64,000 nt of DNA from a bacterium (GTDB lineage: Bacteria; Bacteroidota; Ignavibacteria; Kapaibacteriales; UBA7675), in contig JAUIKM010000026.1 in the NCBI GenBank assembly GCA_030430495.1, positions 20,971 through 84,970 on the forward strand. Direction: 5' to 3'. Positions 24,880-33,660 of the stretch are shown here, piece after piece. Within the stretch, counting starts at the first letter, position 1. Each line of letters opens with the position of its first letter. The notes beneath the pieces were generated by a model, which was not told the origin of the DNA, searched no databases, and saw only the letters and a program-made list of their open reading frames with translations. A program made the position numbers and the translations under genes.

Positions 24880-27306
24880 TTAAAACGGCGAAGTCAGGGT
24901 GACCGTGAAACCGAAGTCGTCGCCGAGGGGGCCGCTGAGCGTCCAGCCGGCGTCAAAACCCAGGAAGATCACGTTGCTGATGAAAATGGGGATTTTACCG
25001 ATGCCGATGCCCGCCTCCGTATGCACGCGCTCGTTCATGCCGACGTAGGCGGGGACAAGGCCCGCCGTCGATTCCTGTTCGTACAGCCCGCTGTTGACAA
25101 ACAGACTGAGGTCCAGTCCGCGTCCGTCGTAGGTCGGCAGTCCCAGAACGCGCCACCAGAGGTCGCTGAAATTGTGACGCACAAACACCGCGGCATAACT
25201 TGTGCCGCCGAAAAAGCCCGGTCCGCCCGTGGCAAACTGATCGATGCGACCCAATGCACTTAACTTTGTCGGCATGATAAACTGATACTGCGTCGGTGTA
25301 TTGTTGTCGGCAATGCCGGCCTTGACCGCCACCTGCAGCGTCATCGGATTGTAGCCGGTGCTGAATGTCGGAAGCAGGGCGCGCATGCCGCCGTCCAGCA
25401 CGCGGAAACGTTCGCCCGTGGCTGTATTTTCGGCGTAGTGCGCCTCAATTTGTGCGCTGATTTCCGGCCGTAGATTTGTTGAAACCTGCACGTTAACATC
25501 GTAGTTGCCCCAGGTGGCCGTGGCCCGCAGCACGTCGTATTCGCCGTCGACAATGGCCGGGTTGCCGCGGAAAGAACCGTCCGTGGCGGGCGAGTTTGAA
25601 GCCGATACCAGGCCGGAGCGCTGTGTCCTTGCCATGGAGAAATGACGTTGGCGGCCGTAGCCCGTGCTTAACAGGAGCTCGTCCTGCCGCAATGACAAGC
25701 CGGCGTCCCAGCCGTGACGTTCAAAATAGTCGTAGTGGTCCTGACTGAACAGCGCAGCCAGAACCGTGTTGCCTTCCGAAAAATAGGTGTCGTGATCCGG
25801 ATGCGGCGAGAGCGAGGCAAAGGCCATGCCCGCCACCCAGAGATTGCCGCTGTCCCAACTGGCCAGCCGCGCGCTCAGCGCCGCCGCGCCGTAAAAATCT
25901 TTGCTGCCGAAGCCGTACTGCCCGCTGAGCGACAAGCGGAAGGGGTCGTAGGCGGCGTTGACATCCAGTCCGGGCACAAAACCGCCGACTCTGTTAAACA
26001 CAAGCGTCGGGGCAAAGTCGTAGCGGAACTCGGCTTCGTCCAGCGGATCGCCCGCTTCAATTTTGGCTTCTTTAACCAGGCTGTCAACCTCGCGATACAT
26101 CGACTCTTCGCGCTGACTTAAACGCGCGGGCGAGTTGCGGTCCCAGAATTCGGCCGTGCTGGAATCGGCCTGCGGACTGACGCTGAAAATCTGTTCTTTC
26201 CGGTAGATCGAATCGGGCAATGCGCCGTTGACTTCGATGTCCTTGTAGAAACTCGTGGCCGTTAAACGTCCGCCGACTTCGGCGATGCCGCTGATGATGT
26301 TAACCGCGCCGGAACCCGCCGTGTTGAGATAGGTCGGCGTCCAGATGCTGTCGGCCACCTCCCCGAACTTCTGATGAAAACTCAGGTCCGTGATGTAGCG
26401 AATGGCCGTGCCGGCGCTGGGACGCGCGCGTACTTCAATCAGATCGTAGGTGCCGCTGACAATTGTCATATCGCCGACAAAGCCGGGAAAGAGGTCGGAA
26501 TACGGTTTAAAGTCCAGTGTCCATGCGGTTTGCCCGCCGAGGTTGCGGCGCTCCTTCAAGGTGAATTCGTAGGAGTCGAGCGCGTCGTCGGCCAGCGGAG
26601 TTGTGATAATCGCATTTGAAATGTGGAAGCGTTCTTCGTAGAAACTGAAGAAATTGGTAATGGCGAGCAGGTTGTTGTCGGGCGCGACGTTGGCCGACTG
26701 GCGGCGCTGTTCTATTGCGATATGCGTGACGTCTTCTTCGTTGTCGCGCATCACGCGCGAAAAAGACTCGCGAATCTGAATGCGGTCCTTGTCTTCGATC
26801 TGCCCGAAAACATTGCCGTCTATTTCAAATGTCAGCTTGCTGTAGAGCAGGCCGTTAAACGTTTTAAGACGGCTGCGGTTGGCGCTTTTGCGCTGGATGG
26901 CGCGCCGCACAATCTCCTCGGCCGTCGGTTCGGCCGTCACGACGACTTCGCCCAGCGTGATGTCCGTCGGCGTGAGTTCAACGATAATTTCGGCGCCCGT
27001 GCTGTTAACATCCGCAATCGTTTTGGGCTCGTAGCCCAGCGAGGTAACGCGCAGTTGCAGCGGCAGGGAAGGAACCGTCAGACGAAACGAGCCATCGCTC
27101 AGGCTATAGGTGCCGCGCTCGTGGCTGACGGCGTAAACCGTGGCGCCGGGAATCGCCTCGCCTGTTGAGGCATTGCGCACAAATCCCGTGACGCTGTGAT
27201 TTGTCTGCGCCCGCAGCGGAGTGTTAAGTCCGCCGGCGAGAGCCAAAACGGCGATTAAACACATTCTGGAAAGACAACGATGTGAAAGGGTGTCAATTTT
27301 GAGCAT
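24880..27306 (-). CDS. Carboxypeptidase-regulatory-like / DUF5686 outer-membrane protein (paralogue 1)
   Basis: 808 residues from ATG 27306 (ATG 27348 possible). Signal peptide MLKIDTLSHRCLSRMCLIAV, then LALAGGLNTPLRAQ. Residues about 35-115 are a CarboxypepD_reg-like beta-sandwich (VTGFVRNASTGEAIPGATVY, YSLSDGSFRLTV). EIVRRAIQRKSANRSRLKTF marks the DUF5686 region, and the C-terminal half is a beta-barrel with many Y/W/F-containing strands ending DFGFTVTLTSPF. Family members are surface barrels of unknown function, common in Bacteroidota and often near iron- or stress-related genes. A homologue of the same size is immediately upstream on the same strand, giving a tandem duplication. Regulation may come from the divergent ECF sigma gene. 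Confidence 0.85.
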   Translation of the reverse strand: MLKIDTLSHRCLSRMCLIAVLALAGGLNTPLRAQTNHSVTGFVRNASTGEAIPGATVYAVSHERGTYSLSDGSFRLTVPSLPLQLRVTSLGYEPKTIADVNSTGAEIIVELTPTDITLGEVVVTAEPTAEEIVRRAIQRKSANRSRLKTFNGLLYSKLTFEIDGNVFGQIEDKDRIQIRESFSRVMRDNEEDVTHIAIEQRRQSANVAPDNNLLAITNFFSFYEERFHISNAIITTPLADDALDSYEFTLKERRNLGGQTAWTLDFKPYSDLFPGFVGDMTIVSGTYDLIEVRARPSAGTAIRYITDLSFHQKFGEVADSIWTPTYLNTAGSGAVNIISGIAEVGGRLTATSFYKDIEVNGALPDSIYRKEQIFSVSPQADSSTAEFWDRNSPARLSQREESMYREVDSLVKEAKIEAGDPLDEAEFRYDFAPTLVFNRVGGFVPGLDVNAAYDPFRLSLSGQYGFGSKDFYGAAALSARLASWDSGNLWVAGMAFASLSPHPDHDTYFSEGNTVLAALFSQDHYDYFERHGWDAGLSLRQDELLLSTGYGRQRHFSMARTQRSGLVSASNSPATDGSFRGNPAIVDGEYDVLRATATWGNYDVNVQVSTNLRPEISAQIEAHYAENTATGERFRVLDGGMRALLPTFSTGYNPMTLQVAVKAGIADNNTPTQYQFIMPTKLSALGRIDQFATGGPGFFGGTSYAAVFVRHNFSDLWWRVLGLPTYDGRGLDLSLFVNSGLYEQESTAGLVPAYVGMNERVHTEAGIGIGKIPIFISNVIFLGFDAGWTLSGPLGDDFGFTVTLTSPF

Positions 27307-27461
27307 GCGGAAAATGTCGGCTAAAATGAGCGGATTGGCCGGGAGCATTCAAAACAAGGCCGCACTACGCAGCCAAAGGCCATTTGTTGCTTGTCCCGGA
27401 ATTCGAAGTCTCAGAGACTCAAGTCAGCCGAAAAGTCGCTCATGCGCCTGTTTCATGTCCG

Positions 27462-29933
27462 TCAAAGAGGTGAAGACAGAGAAACACCCCAGCCAAAGCG
27501 ACCGCCGGCCACCGGGCCGACGCCCCAGACGGCGTCGAGACGCAGAAACAGCACGTTGGAAAACGGCGTGGGAATGCGGCCTATCGCAAATCCGGCTTCT
27601 GAAAACCACTCGGATCCGCTCGACTTGAGCGCGCCGTCGGACGTGTTGCGGTAGTAGGCCGAGCCGCCCTGCACCGCCAACTCAATGCCGCGGTCGTCGA
27701 ATTCCGGCAGGCCGAAAAGTCGCCAGACAAAGTCGGTGAAGTTGTGCTCCGCATATGCGCTGAGGTATTGCGTGCCGCCGACTTCACCCGTCGGCGCGGT
27801 GAAAAAGTGTCCGAAGTTGCCGAGCAGGCCAAAGCGATGCGGCAGGATGGCCTGGTACTGCGTCGGTGCGGCATCGCTCGTGATTCCGCCGCTGATGCGC
27901 CCGCGCAGCAGCATCGGCGCATAACCCGTGTAGAGCGTCGGCAGGGCAAAGTAGGCCGCACCCCGGATGCCGCGAAAGTCGCGGCCGTCGCGGTAGGCCT
28001 GGCCGTAAAAGGCGTCAACTTCCAGCGCTATGTCCGCGCCGCTGCCCGGAAAAGCCGGTTCGGTGTCGCCCCAGCGCAGCTGCGCCTGTAGCGTGCGGAA
28101 TGCGCCCGGATCCGCCGGCAGATTGGCGCGGTAGCGCTCTTTCGACGTTTCGCTCACAACGGGAGAATTTTCCAGACTCGTCGAGAGCGAGTCCTGCCGC
28201 TCCTCGGCATAACGCAGGTCCAGTTCCAGGCCGTGATAGCCGGCCGCCAGGTTCAGGTCCCAGCCGTCGGCGCGGTAATAGTCGAAGAAGTCGGAGTGGA
28301 GCACCAGCGCGGACAGCGCGTTGAAAAACTCCGGATACGCCTCGCGTCCCGGCATGCGCGGCACATCGGTGAAAATTCCCGCGCCGACGCGCAGAAAAAG
28401 GTCGGTGGTATCGATCAGCCAGGTGCCGATGCTCGCCGAGCCGAAAGTCTTTTCCTGACCAAAACTGTAGCGCAGCGAGGTTTTGATTTCAATATCACCC
28501 GGTAAAAAGAGCGAGTTGACGCCGACGGCAAAACTCTCGACGCGATTAAAGTCCAGCAGCGGAATCACCGGTGAGTTGAAGGAAAACTGCTCGCCGATAG
28601 AAACAAAGTCGTCTTCGTCGGACTGCAGCAGGCTGTCGATTTCGGAGTAGATGCGCCGCTCGTCTTCGGTCAGCACGCCGATGGAGCGGTCCTGCCAGAA
28701 CGACGTGTCGGCGGAATCGGCCGCGGCGGCAACGGTGATGGTCTTTTCGCGCTCAAACACGCTGTCGGGAATTTCCGGATTGACCGCCAGATTTTCGTAA
28801 ATGCTCGTGGCGTTGAAATCGAGCTCAATCTCAATCGCACCGCTGATGACGTCGAGATGTGTTTTACCGCGCGTTTCCAGATAGGAAGGAAACCAGATGT
28901 CGTCTTCGATCTGCTCAAATTTCTGCGTGTACTGCAGATCGCGCACAAAAGGAATGGCCGATTCATCGCTGGGATGCAGGTCGGCCTGCACCAGCTGAAA
29001 TGTTTCATTGACGATGTGCAGACTGCCTTCAAAGGTCGGGAAGAGCTCCGTGTCCGATTCGACGTCGATGACAAAAATGATCTGGCGGCCGCGTTTGATG
29101 CGCTCGCGGATGCTGAAGCGGTAGTAGGAGAGCGCGTCATCGGCAATGGGCGAGGTCAGTTCGGCGCCGGCTACTTCGATCACGTCGTCGTAGAAGTTGA
29201 CGAACTCGGTTAACGCGACGAGGTTGTCGTCCTCGGCGATGTTGGCCGTCTGCCGGCGGCGCACGATTTCCACCTGGGTGCGATCTTCCTCGTAATCGCG
29301 GTAGACTTTGGAATAGGTTTCGAGGATAAACTCCTGGTTGCGCCGGTCGAACGGTTTGGCTTCGGCCTGGGCTTTGCGGCGCGCTTTGAGCGAGCGCTTT
29401 TGATCTTCCGGGGAAGGACTTCCGATGCGCAGACGTCCCAGTCCGCGCCCGTCTATGAGCAGCACCACTTTGGAATACAGCATGCCTTCGATGCCGCGCA
29501 GGCGCGCCAGGTTGGCCTGTTTGTTTTCGATGGTGCGCCGGATGATGTCTTCGGCGCTGAGCGGCGCGACGACATTGACGCCGCCGAGTTCAATGGCGAC
29601 GGGCCGCAGGACAATTTCCAGCTCCAGGTTGGCGGGCGTCACGAGGATTTCACGCGGTTCGTGCGCAATCGAGCTGATCACCAGTTCAACACTGCCGTAG
29701 GGCGCGGTCAGTCGAAAAGCGCCGTTGGCCAGCGTGTAGGTGCCGTCGGACGTGCCTTTGATGCGCAGGGAAGCGCCCGCGATTTCCGCGCCGGACTCCG
29801 CGTCGACAACGCGTCCGGAGATCGTCATCTGCTCCGCGGCCGCGTCGTTCCGTGGCTGTGCCCGGAGGCCCGGGGCTTCCATCCCCGTGACAAACAAGAG
29901 AATCAGAAAAGAGAGTCGAAGTGCAGTTGTCAT
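27462..29933 (-). CDS. Carboxypeptidase-regulatory-like / DUF5686 outer-membrane protein (paralogue 2)
   Basis: 823 residues from ATG 29933; the frame is open to 30080 but the upstream part is not signal-like. Signal peptide LRLSFLILLFVTGMEAPG, then LRAQ, part of which is encoded by the dispersed-element core at 29889-29898. The regulatory-like domain is seen in ISGRVVDAESGAEIAGASLR and DGTYTLANGAFRLT. DUF5686 is seen in DIIRRTIENKQANLARLRGI and VDVESDTELFPTFEGSLHIV. A barrel of aromatic strands ends GRFGWGVSLSSPL. It shares domain order, length and many motifs with the 24880 gene (for example RRQTANIAEDDNLVALTEF against RRQSANVAPDNNLLAITNF). It lacks any recognisable catalytic site. The gene diverges from the ECF sigma factor across about 190 bases. 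Confidence 0.85.
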   Translation of the reverse strand: MTTALRLSFLILLFVTGMEAPGLRAQPRNDAAAEQMTISGRVVDAESGAEIAGASLRIKGTSDGTYTLANGAFRLTAPYGSVELVISSIAHEPREILVTPANLELEIVLRPVAIELGGVNVVAPLSAEDIIRRTIENKQANLARLRGIEGMLYSKVVLLIDGRGLGRLRIGSPSPEDQKRSLKARRKAQAEAKPFDRRNQEFILETYSKVYRDYEEDRTQVEIVRRRQTANIAEDDNLVALTEFVNFYDDVIEVAGAELTSPIADDALSYYRFSIRERIKRGRQIIFVIDVESDTELFPTFEGSLHIVNETFQLVQADLHPSDESAIPFVRDLQYTQKFEQIEDDIWFPSYLETRGKTHLDVISGAIEIELDFNATSIYENLAVNPEIPDSVFEREKTITVAAAADSADTSFWQDRSIGVLTEDERRIYSEIDSLLQSDEDDFVSIGEQFSFNSPVIPLLDFNRVESFAVGVNSLFLPGDIEIKTSLRYSFGQEKTFGSASIGTWLIDTTDLFLRVGAGIFTDVPRMPGREAYPEFFNALSALVLHSDFFDYYRADGWDLNLAAGYHGLELDLRYAEERQDSLSTSLENSPVVSETSKERYRANLPADPGAFRTLQAQLRWGDTEPAFPGSGADIALEVDAFYGQAYRDGRDFRGIRGAAYFALPTLYTGYAPMLLRGRISGGITSDAAPTQYQAILPHRFGLLGNFGHFFTAPTGEVGGTQYLSAYAEHNFTDFVWRLFGLPEFDDRGIELAVQGGSAYYRNTSDGALKSSGSEWFSEAGFAIGRIPTPFSNVLFLRLDAVWGVGPVAGGRFGWGVSLSSPL

Positions 29934-30125
29934 TGGGTCAACCCGGAAAAGTCCGCGTGAAACATCGGGAGGCAGGAGGAAATTGCGACGAATAAACACA
30001 AATCTACACCGAACGACGTCCGACGCGCAAATGTTGCACCGCGTTCCGCATTCTGCCTGAATTTTGCTAAATTGGCGCACGCCGTTTGTTTAATTCCGGC
30101 CGGCGCAGTCAGGAACATTTCAGGC

Positions 30126-30764
30126 ATGAACGACCCCAAAGAACGCATCGAGACACGCAAGGAGCGCCAGGTAAAGTCGCGCGAAGAGGATTCCGTCCTG
30201 ATTCGCGACGCCGTAGCCGGCGATCAACGAGCGTTCACGCAGTTGCAGAAGAAGTACTACCCGGCAATCGCCAACCTGATACGGCGGATGCTGCGCAACA
30301 GCGACGACGTTGAAGATCTGGTACAGGAAACCTTTGTAAAGGCGTTCCGGGCGATCGAGACGTTCAACCACGACTATGCCTTTTCCACCTGGTTGTACAA
30401 AATCGCCTCCAACCACTGTATCGACTTTCTGCGCAAGCGACGCCTCAAAACGTTTTCCATCGATCAACCGATCGAGACGCGTGACGGCGAAATGCGTTAC
30501 GAAATTGCCGATGATTCCTGGTCGCCCGACGGTGAAATCCAGGACAGGGAAAAACTGCGCATACTGAACAAGGCGATAGAGGACCTGCCGGAAAAATACA
30601 AACGCGTCATCAAGCTGCGCCACGAGGAAGAGCTGGACTACCAGGAAATAGCCGACCAGCTTGGACTGCCCCTCGGGACGGTCAAGGCGCATCTTTTCCG
30701 CGCGCGGGCGCTCTTGTTCAAGAAGCTCAAAAACAAAGTGTACCATTTTTATCCGGACAGGTGA
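30126..30764 (+). CDS. ECF-type RNA polymerase sigma factor (RpoE/SigW-like)
   Basis: 212 residues from ATG 30126 (TCAGG upstream). Region 2 is AVAGDQRAFTQLQKKYYPAI through DDVEDLVQETFVKAFRAI and FSTWLYKIASNHCIDFLRKR. A linker of about 45 residues carries FSIDQPIETRDGEMR. Region 4 is LPEKYKRVIKLRHEEELD, then YQEIADQLGLPLGTVKAHLF with its helix-turn-helix. The 30-residue charged N-terminal extension is longer than usual. No anti-sigma gene is adjacent. The next gene encodes a small outer-membrane barrel, and the divergent pair are DUF5686 barrels, so envelope regulation is a reasonable inference. Confidence 0.92.
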   Translation: MNDPKERIETRKERQVKSREEDSVLIRDAVAGDQRAFTQLQKKYYPAIANLIRRMLRNSDDVEDLVQETFVKAFRAIETFNHDYAFSTWLYKIASNHCIDFLRKRRLKTFSIDQPIETRDGEMRYEIADDSWSPDGEIQDREKLRILNKAIEDLPEKYKRVIKLRHEEELDYQEIADQLGLPLGTVKAHLFRARALLFKKLKNKVYHFYPDR

Positions 30765-30789
30765 TGCGCCGTCCGGAATGAGGACTGGA

Positions 30790-31479
30790 ATGAAAGTTTG
30801 CCACACATTTGCCGGTTGTTTGCTGATTGGTTCCCTTGCAATTTTTTGTTTGCCAACGCACCTGAATGCGCAGAGTTTTGCGATCGGCGGAGGTCTCTCC
30901 ACGCCGAGCGATGAAATCAACAACGTCTACAACTCCGACTTTGTGACCAAAGACGACTTCGTCGGCAATCTGCTGCGGCAGTCTTCCGGTTTTGGTCTCC
31001 ACATCGGCAGCCGCCTCTACCTGGAGCTGGATGAGGAACTGGCCCTGGTCTTCGGAATCGCCCTGCACCGTTTTAACGAGTCGCGTCTGGACGTGTACGA
31101 CGAAAACGGGGAGGAGCTGATCGCCGTGCTGCAGGCCACGCAAAACATTGTGCCGATTTCGGTCGGTCTCGACTATCCCGTTTACAAGGGTTTTGTGGGC
31201 TTCTACGTGGCGGGCGACCTGCAGTACAACTACATCTTCAACACCATCGACATCGTGCGCAACGACCTGGCTATTCCCTTTGTCGACGAGCCGACGAACA
31301 ACCGCGTCGGCGCGAGCTTCGGCGCGGGCGTGGAGATCGATCTGGCGGCGGTGATTCTGGATCTGGGCCTGCGTTTCAACCACGCCAATATCATCGGCAA
31401 GGAAGACGACGAGGGCGACAAAACCTATCTGACTTTTAACCTCAGCGTACTTTTCGGTGAAAAAACCGAATCCGAATAA
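30790..31479 (+). CDS. Outer-membrane beta-barrel protein (PorT-like size)
   Basis: 229 residues from ATG 30790, preceded by AGGACTGGA. Signal peptide KVCHTFAGCLLIGSLAIFCL, then PTHLNAQ. The mature part is made of alternating strands (LGLHIGSRLYLELD-like, GFYVAGDLQYNYIF, VILDLGLRFNHANI, TYLTFNLSVLFGE), typical of an eight-stranded outer-membrane barrel of the PorT/OmpA-like beta-brl class. It lies 25 bases after the sigma factor gene and is probably co-transcribed. Function not assignable. Confidence 0.75.
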   Translation: MKVCHTFAGCLLIGSLAIFCLPTHLNAQSFAIGGGLSTPSDEINNVYNSDFVTKDDFVGNLLRQSSGFGLHIGSRLYLELDEELALVFGIALHRFNESRLDVYDENGEELIAVLQATQNIVPISVGLDYPVYKGFVGFYVAGDLQYNYIFNTIDIVRNDLAIPFVDEPTNNRVGASFGAGVEIDLAAVILDLGLRFNHANIIGKEDDEGDKTYLTFNLSVLFGEKTESE

Positions 31480-31806
31480 TTATATTTGCCTCTGTTCCAC
31501 CGGAAAGTTTTCACCGGGTACGAAGAAAATTTCCGGTCACACTCAGGTACACTGCTTTATCGCTACGGACAATCCGACGCGTACACGCGTCAGCCAGGCT
31601 GTACAACCGACAAAATGACGTCGTCGGATTGAGTTGATTCATGTCCGCCGTTTCCGGGCGGACGCCAGCTTTCCGCATCTGACCACCGGGCCTGAATGGT
31701 TTGTGGATGCGGGCGGTCACTACTGACGTTTAGAACGGGGCGACTTCGACCCTTTGCAATCCGAATTGCATTGGGCGATTCGCGTGCAATCATCTGCGGG
31801 AAATCT
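31480..31806. other. Intergenic region with a possible Bacteroidota-type promoter
   Basis: TATATTTG at 31481-31488 matches the Bacteroidota -7 consensus TAnnTTTG, but no good -33 TTTG sits 19 bases upstream. An 8-bp inverted repeat, ACCGGAAA/TTTCCGGT, spans 31499-31537. No coding frame is supported. Confidence 0.35.
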
Positions 31807-33021
31807 ATGCAAACGATGACGGCAAGCACTCGGGCGGTCGGCAAGAACAAACTCTCTATGTTGATTGTTGACGACAACCGCGATTTTGTCGACAGTCTGG
31901 CGCGTCTGCTGCGCCACGACGAGCGCTTCGGCGACGTGGAAATCAGCAGGGCTTACTCGGCCGAGGATGCCCTGGACGCTTTCCGCGAGGAAAACAAGGT
32001 GGCGGTGCTCCTGAGCGATATCGACATGCCGGGCATGAGCGGTATAGAACTGATTGAAACGGTGCGCAAGGTGTCGCCCCTGACCGTTCGGATTTTGATT
32101 TCCGGGACGGGCGGCTACGACGAGGTGGTGCGAGCCGTCAACAACGGCGGCATTTTCCACTACCTGCGCAAACCCTGCGAGCTCGACGGTATCTGCGAGG
32201 TGCTGCGGCAGGGGCTGGCGCAGTACAGGGTCACGTCCACCGAGCAGGAGCTGCTGGACACGACACTCAAGAATGTGGTCCGCCTGCTGATCGACATGTT
32301 GACATTTATCGCACCGGAAGCGCACCAGCGCGCCATGCGCGTGCGCGAGATCGTAGCCCGGCTCTGCCGCAGGCTCAAGGTCAAACCCAACTGGAATTAC
32401 GATGTAGCGGCTCTGCTGGCGCAGTTCAGCACGGTTAACATTCCGGCGGGGCTGATGGAGCGTTTTCTGGCGGAAGAACACTTCTCCGTCAAGGAACGCG
32501 AAGCCATCGTGCGCAATGCCAGAACCGTTTACGACATGCTGCGGCGGATTCCGCGCCTGGAATACGTGGCGGCTTCGGTGCTGTACCAGCACAAACACTA
32601 CGACGGCAAGGGGTATCCGCACGACGAAGTCAGCGGTAAAAAGATCGTTTTCGGCGGACGCCTGCTGAAGGTTGCGTTTGACTTTGACCTGAGCAGGCAG
32701 GCGGATTGCGATGACAAACAGGCCTTTCAGTTGATGTTCAGCCGCAGCGGCGTGTACGACCCGGAAATCCTGGCCGCACTGGAGGCCGAAGTACTTGGCC
32801 TTCCACCGGGCATGAGTATTCGACGTCTGGCGATAACGCAGTTGCTGGAGGGAATGGTGACGGTGTTCGACATTGTGAATACCAACGGCGTACGGCTGCT
32901 GCCGGCGCACACACGCCTGAATGCGGAAGTCCTGCAGCGCCTCGTCACAATCTCCGAGAATCACTCCATCGTTGAACCCGTGATCGTCTACAGCCCGCTG
33001 CCGGCGGAAGTGGCCAACTGA
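31807..33021 (+). CDS. Response regulator with degenerate HD-GYP-like output domain
   Basis: 404 residues from ATG 31807 (ATG 31816 alternative). Receiver domain about 16-135: LIVDDNRDF, phospho-acceptor D71 in LLSDIDMPGMSG, Lys in YLRKPCEL. The output region follows HD-GYP topology: QRAMRVREIVARLCRRL, then YDVAALLAQFSTVNIP (199-213), REAIVRNARTVYDMLRRIP and HKHYDGKGYP (GYP at about 269-271). In active enzymes the second segment reads AALLHDIGKI; here A205-Q206 replace the HD pair. The phosphodiesterase centre is therefore incomplete and the domain more likely binds a nucleotide or partner. The gene is followed by the array of RNA-like repeats. Confidence 0.85.
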   Translation: MQTMTASTRAVGKNKLSMLIVDDNRDFVDSLARLLRHDERFGDVEISRAYSAEDALDAFREENKVAVLLSDIDMPGMSGIELIETVRKVSPLTVRILISGTGGYDEVVRAVNNGGIFHYLRKPCELDGICEVLRQGLAQYRVTSTEQELLDTTLKNVVRLLIDMLTFIAPEAHQRAMRVREIVARLCRRLKVKPNWNYDVAALLAQFSTVNIPAGLMERFLAEEHFSVKEREAIVRNARTVYDMLRRIPRLEYVAASVLYQHKHYDGKGYPHDEVSGKKIVFGGRLLKVAFDFDLSRQADCDDKQAFQLMFSRSGVYDPEILAALEAEVLGLPPGMSIRRLAITQLLEGMVTVFDIVNTNGVRLLPAHTRLNAEVLQRLVTISENHSIVEPVIVYSPLPAEVAN

Positions 33022-33064
33022 CATCAGGAGAATCTGGCCCAGCCGGTGTCGAAACCAAAAAAAT

Positions 33065-33138
33065 ACCCGGCGCCGGGAAGCGCCAGGCATGAGCATCGCG
33101 CACGGGCGCCAGGGGAGAGGTTCCCGTTCAACTCAAAA
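33065..33138. ncRNA. Structured RNA-like repeat, copy A
   Basis: 74 bp from ACCCGGCGCC to CAACTCAAAA. Predicted fold, plus sense: hairpin 1 GGCGC/GCGCC; AGGCAUGAGCAUC; long hairpin closed by UGAGC/GUUCA, with ACGGG/CCCGU and CC/GG stems and the loop AGGGGAGA. On the minus strand hairpin 1 is followed by TATTTTTTT, a terminator-like tail. No Rfam family is recognised. Confidence 0.6.
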
Positions 33139-33421
33139 TTTGTTCGGTATCTGTGGCCGTGTCATCACCCTGGCCGCGCCGGGCACGGTTGTTGCAAACT
33201 TGTTTCCAGCGGTCGGAACCTAAACGCAGCCGAACCGTCGCGCGGGCGCAGGACGGTGAACAGCACATTGCACCGTCGTGCCGTGAAAAGAACGGCAGCC
33301 CGGGCATGACTGACAAAGATTGCAGATTTCAGTTACAGGTGGTTTCGACGCCGAGGGGAAACCTGGTCGGAAGGCTCTGGTATAAAAAAGGCGGCGCATC
33401 GAAAATTCAGGGCAAAAAAAT

Positions 33422-33494
33422 ACCCGGCGTCGGGGACGCCAGGTATGAGCATCTATCACGAATTCCAGGGGAGCGGAACTCGCTCAACTCAAAA
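33422..33494. ncRNA. Structured RNA-like repeat, copy B
   Basis: 73 bp. Hairpin 1 GGCGUC/GACGCC is perfect with loop GGG. The outer stem is UGAGC/GCUCA. The inner stem is CGA/UCG and UUCC/GGAA, with loop AGGGGAGC. Minus-strand reading ends in TATTTTTTT after hairpin 1, as in copy A. Conserved flanks match the other copies while stem sequences differ but still pair. Confidence 0.65.
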
Positions 33495-33506
33495 GTAGTC
33501 TGAAAT

Positions 33507-33542
33507 CGCGGGCCGTCAGTACGACGGCCCGCGGGAAATTTT
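33507..33542 (+). terminator. Hairpin between RNA-like repeats B and C
   Basis: A perfect 11-bp stem, CGCGGGCCGTC (33507-33517) with GACGGCCCGCG (33523-33533), is followed by GGAAATTTT. The short T tract makes it a moderate terminator candidate on the plus strand. It would end a transcript about 120 nt long that starts at copy B. Confidence 0.5.
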
Positions 33543-33543
33543 C

Positions 33544-33616
33544 ACCCGGCATCAAAGACGCCAGGTGTGAGCATCTGGCACGGACATCAGGGGAGAGACA
33601 TCCGTTCAACTCATAA
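33544..33616. ncRNA. Structured RNA-like repeat, copy C
   Basis: 73 bp. Hairpin 1 GGCAUC/GACGCC has one A-C mismatch and loop AAA. The outer stem is UGAGC/GUUCA. The inner stem is ACGGA/UCCGU, with a symmetric internal loop and the conserved loop AGGGGAGA. The spacer to copy D holds a GC-rich palindrome, AGCGACCGCC with GGCGGCCGCT, then GAATTTAAAT. Confidence 0.65.
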
Positions 33617-33660
33617 GGTATAAGGCTAAGCGACCGCCGCGGCGGCCGCTGAATTTAAAT

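Noticed and set aside
33139..33421. Two more RNA-repeat copies at the expected positions between A and B
   Set aside because: Spacing suggests them, but only scattered words (ACCCTGGC, GACGCCGAGGGG) match and no fold is conserved.
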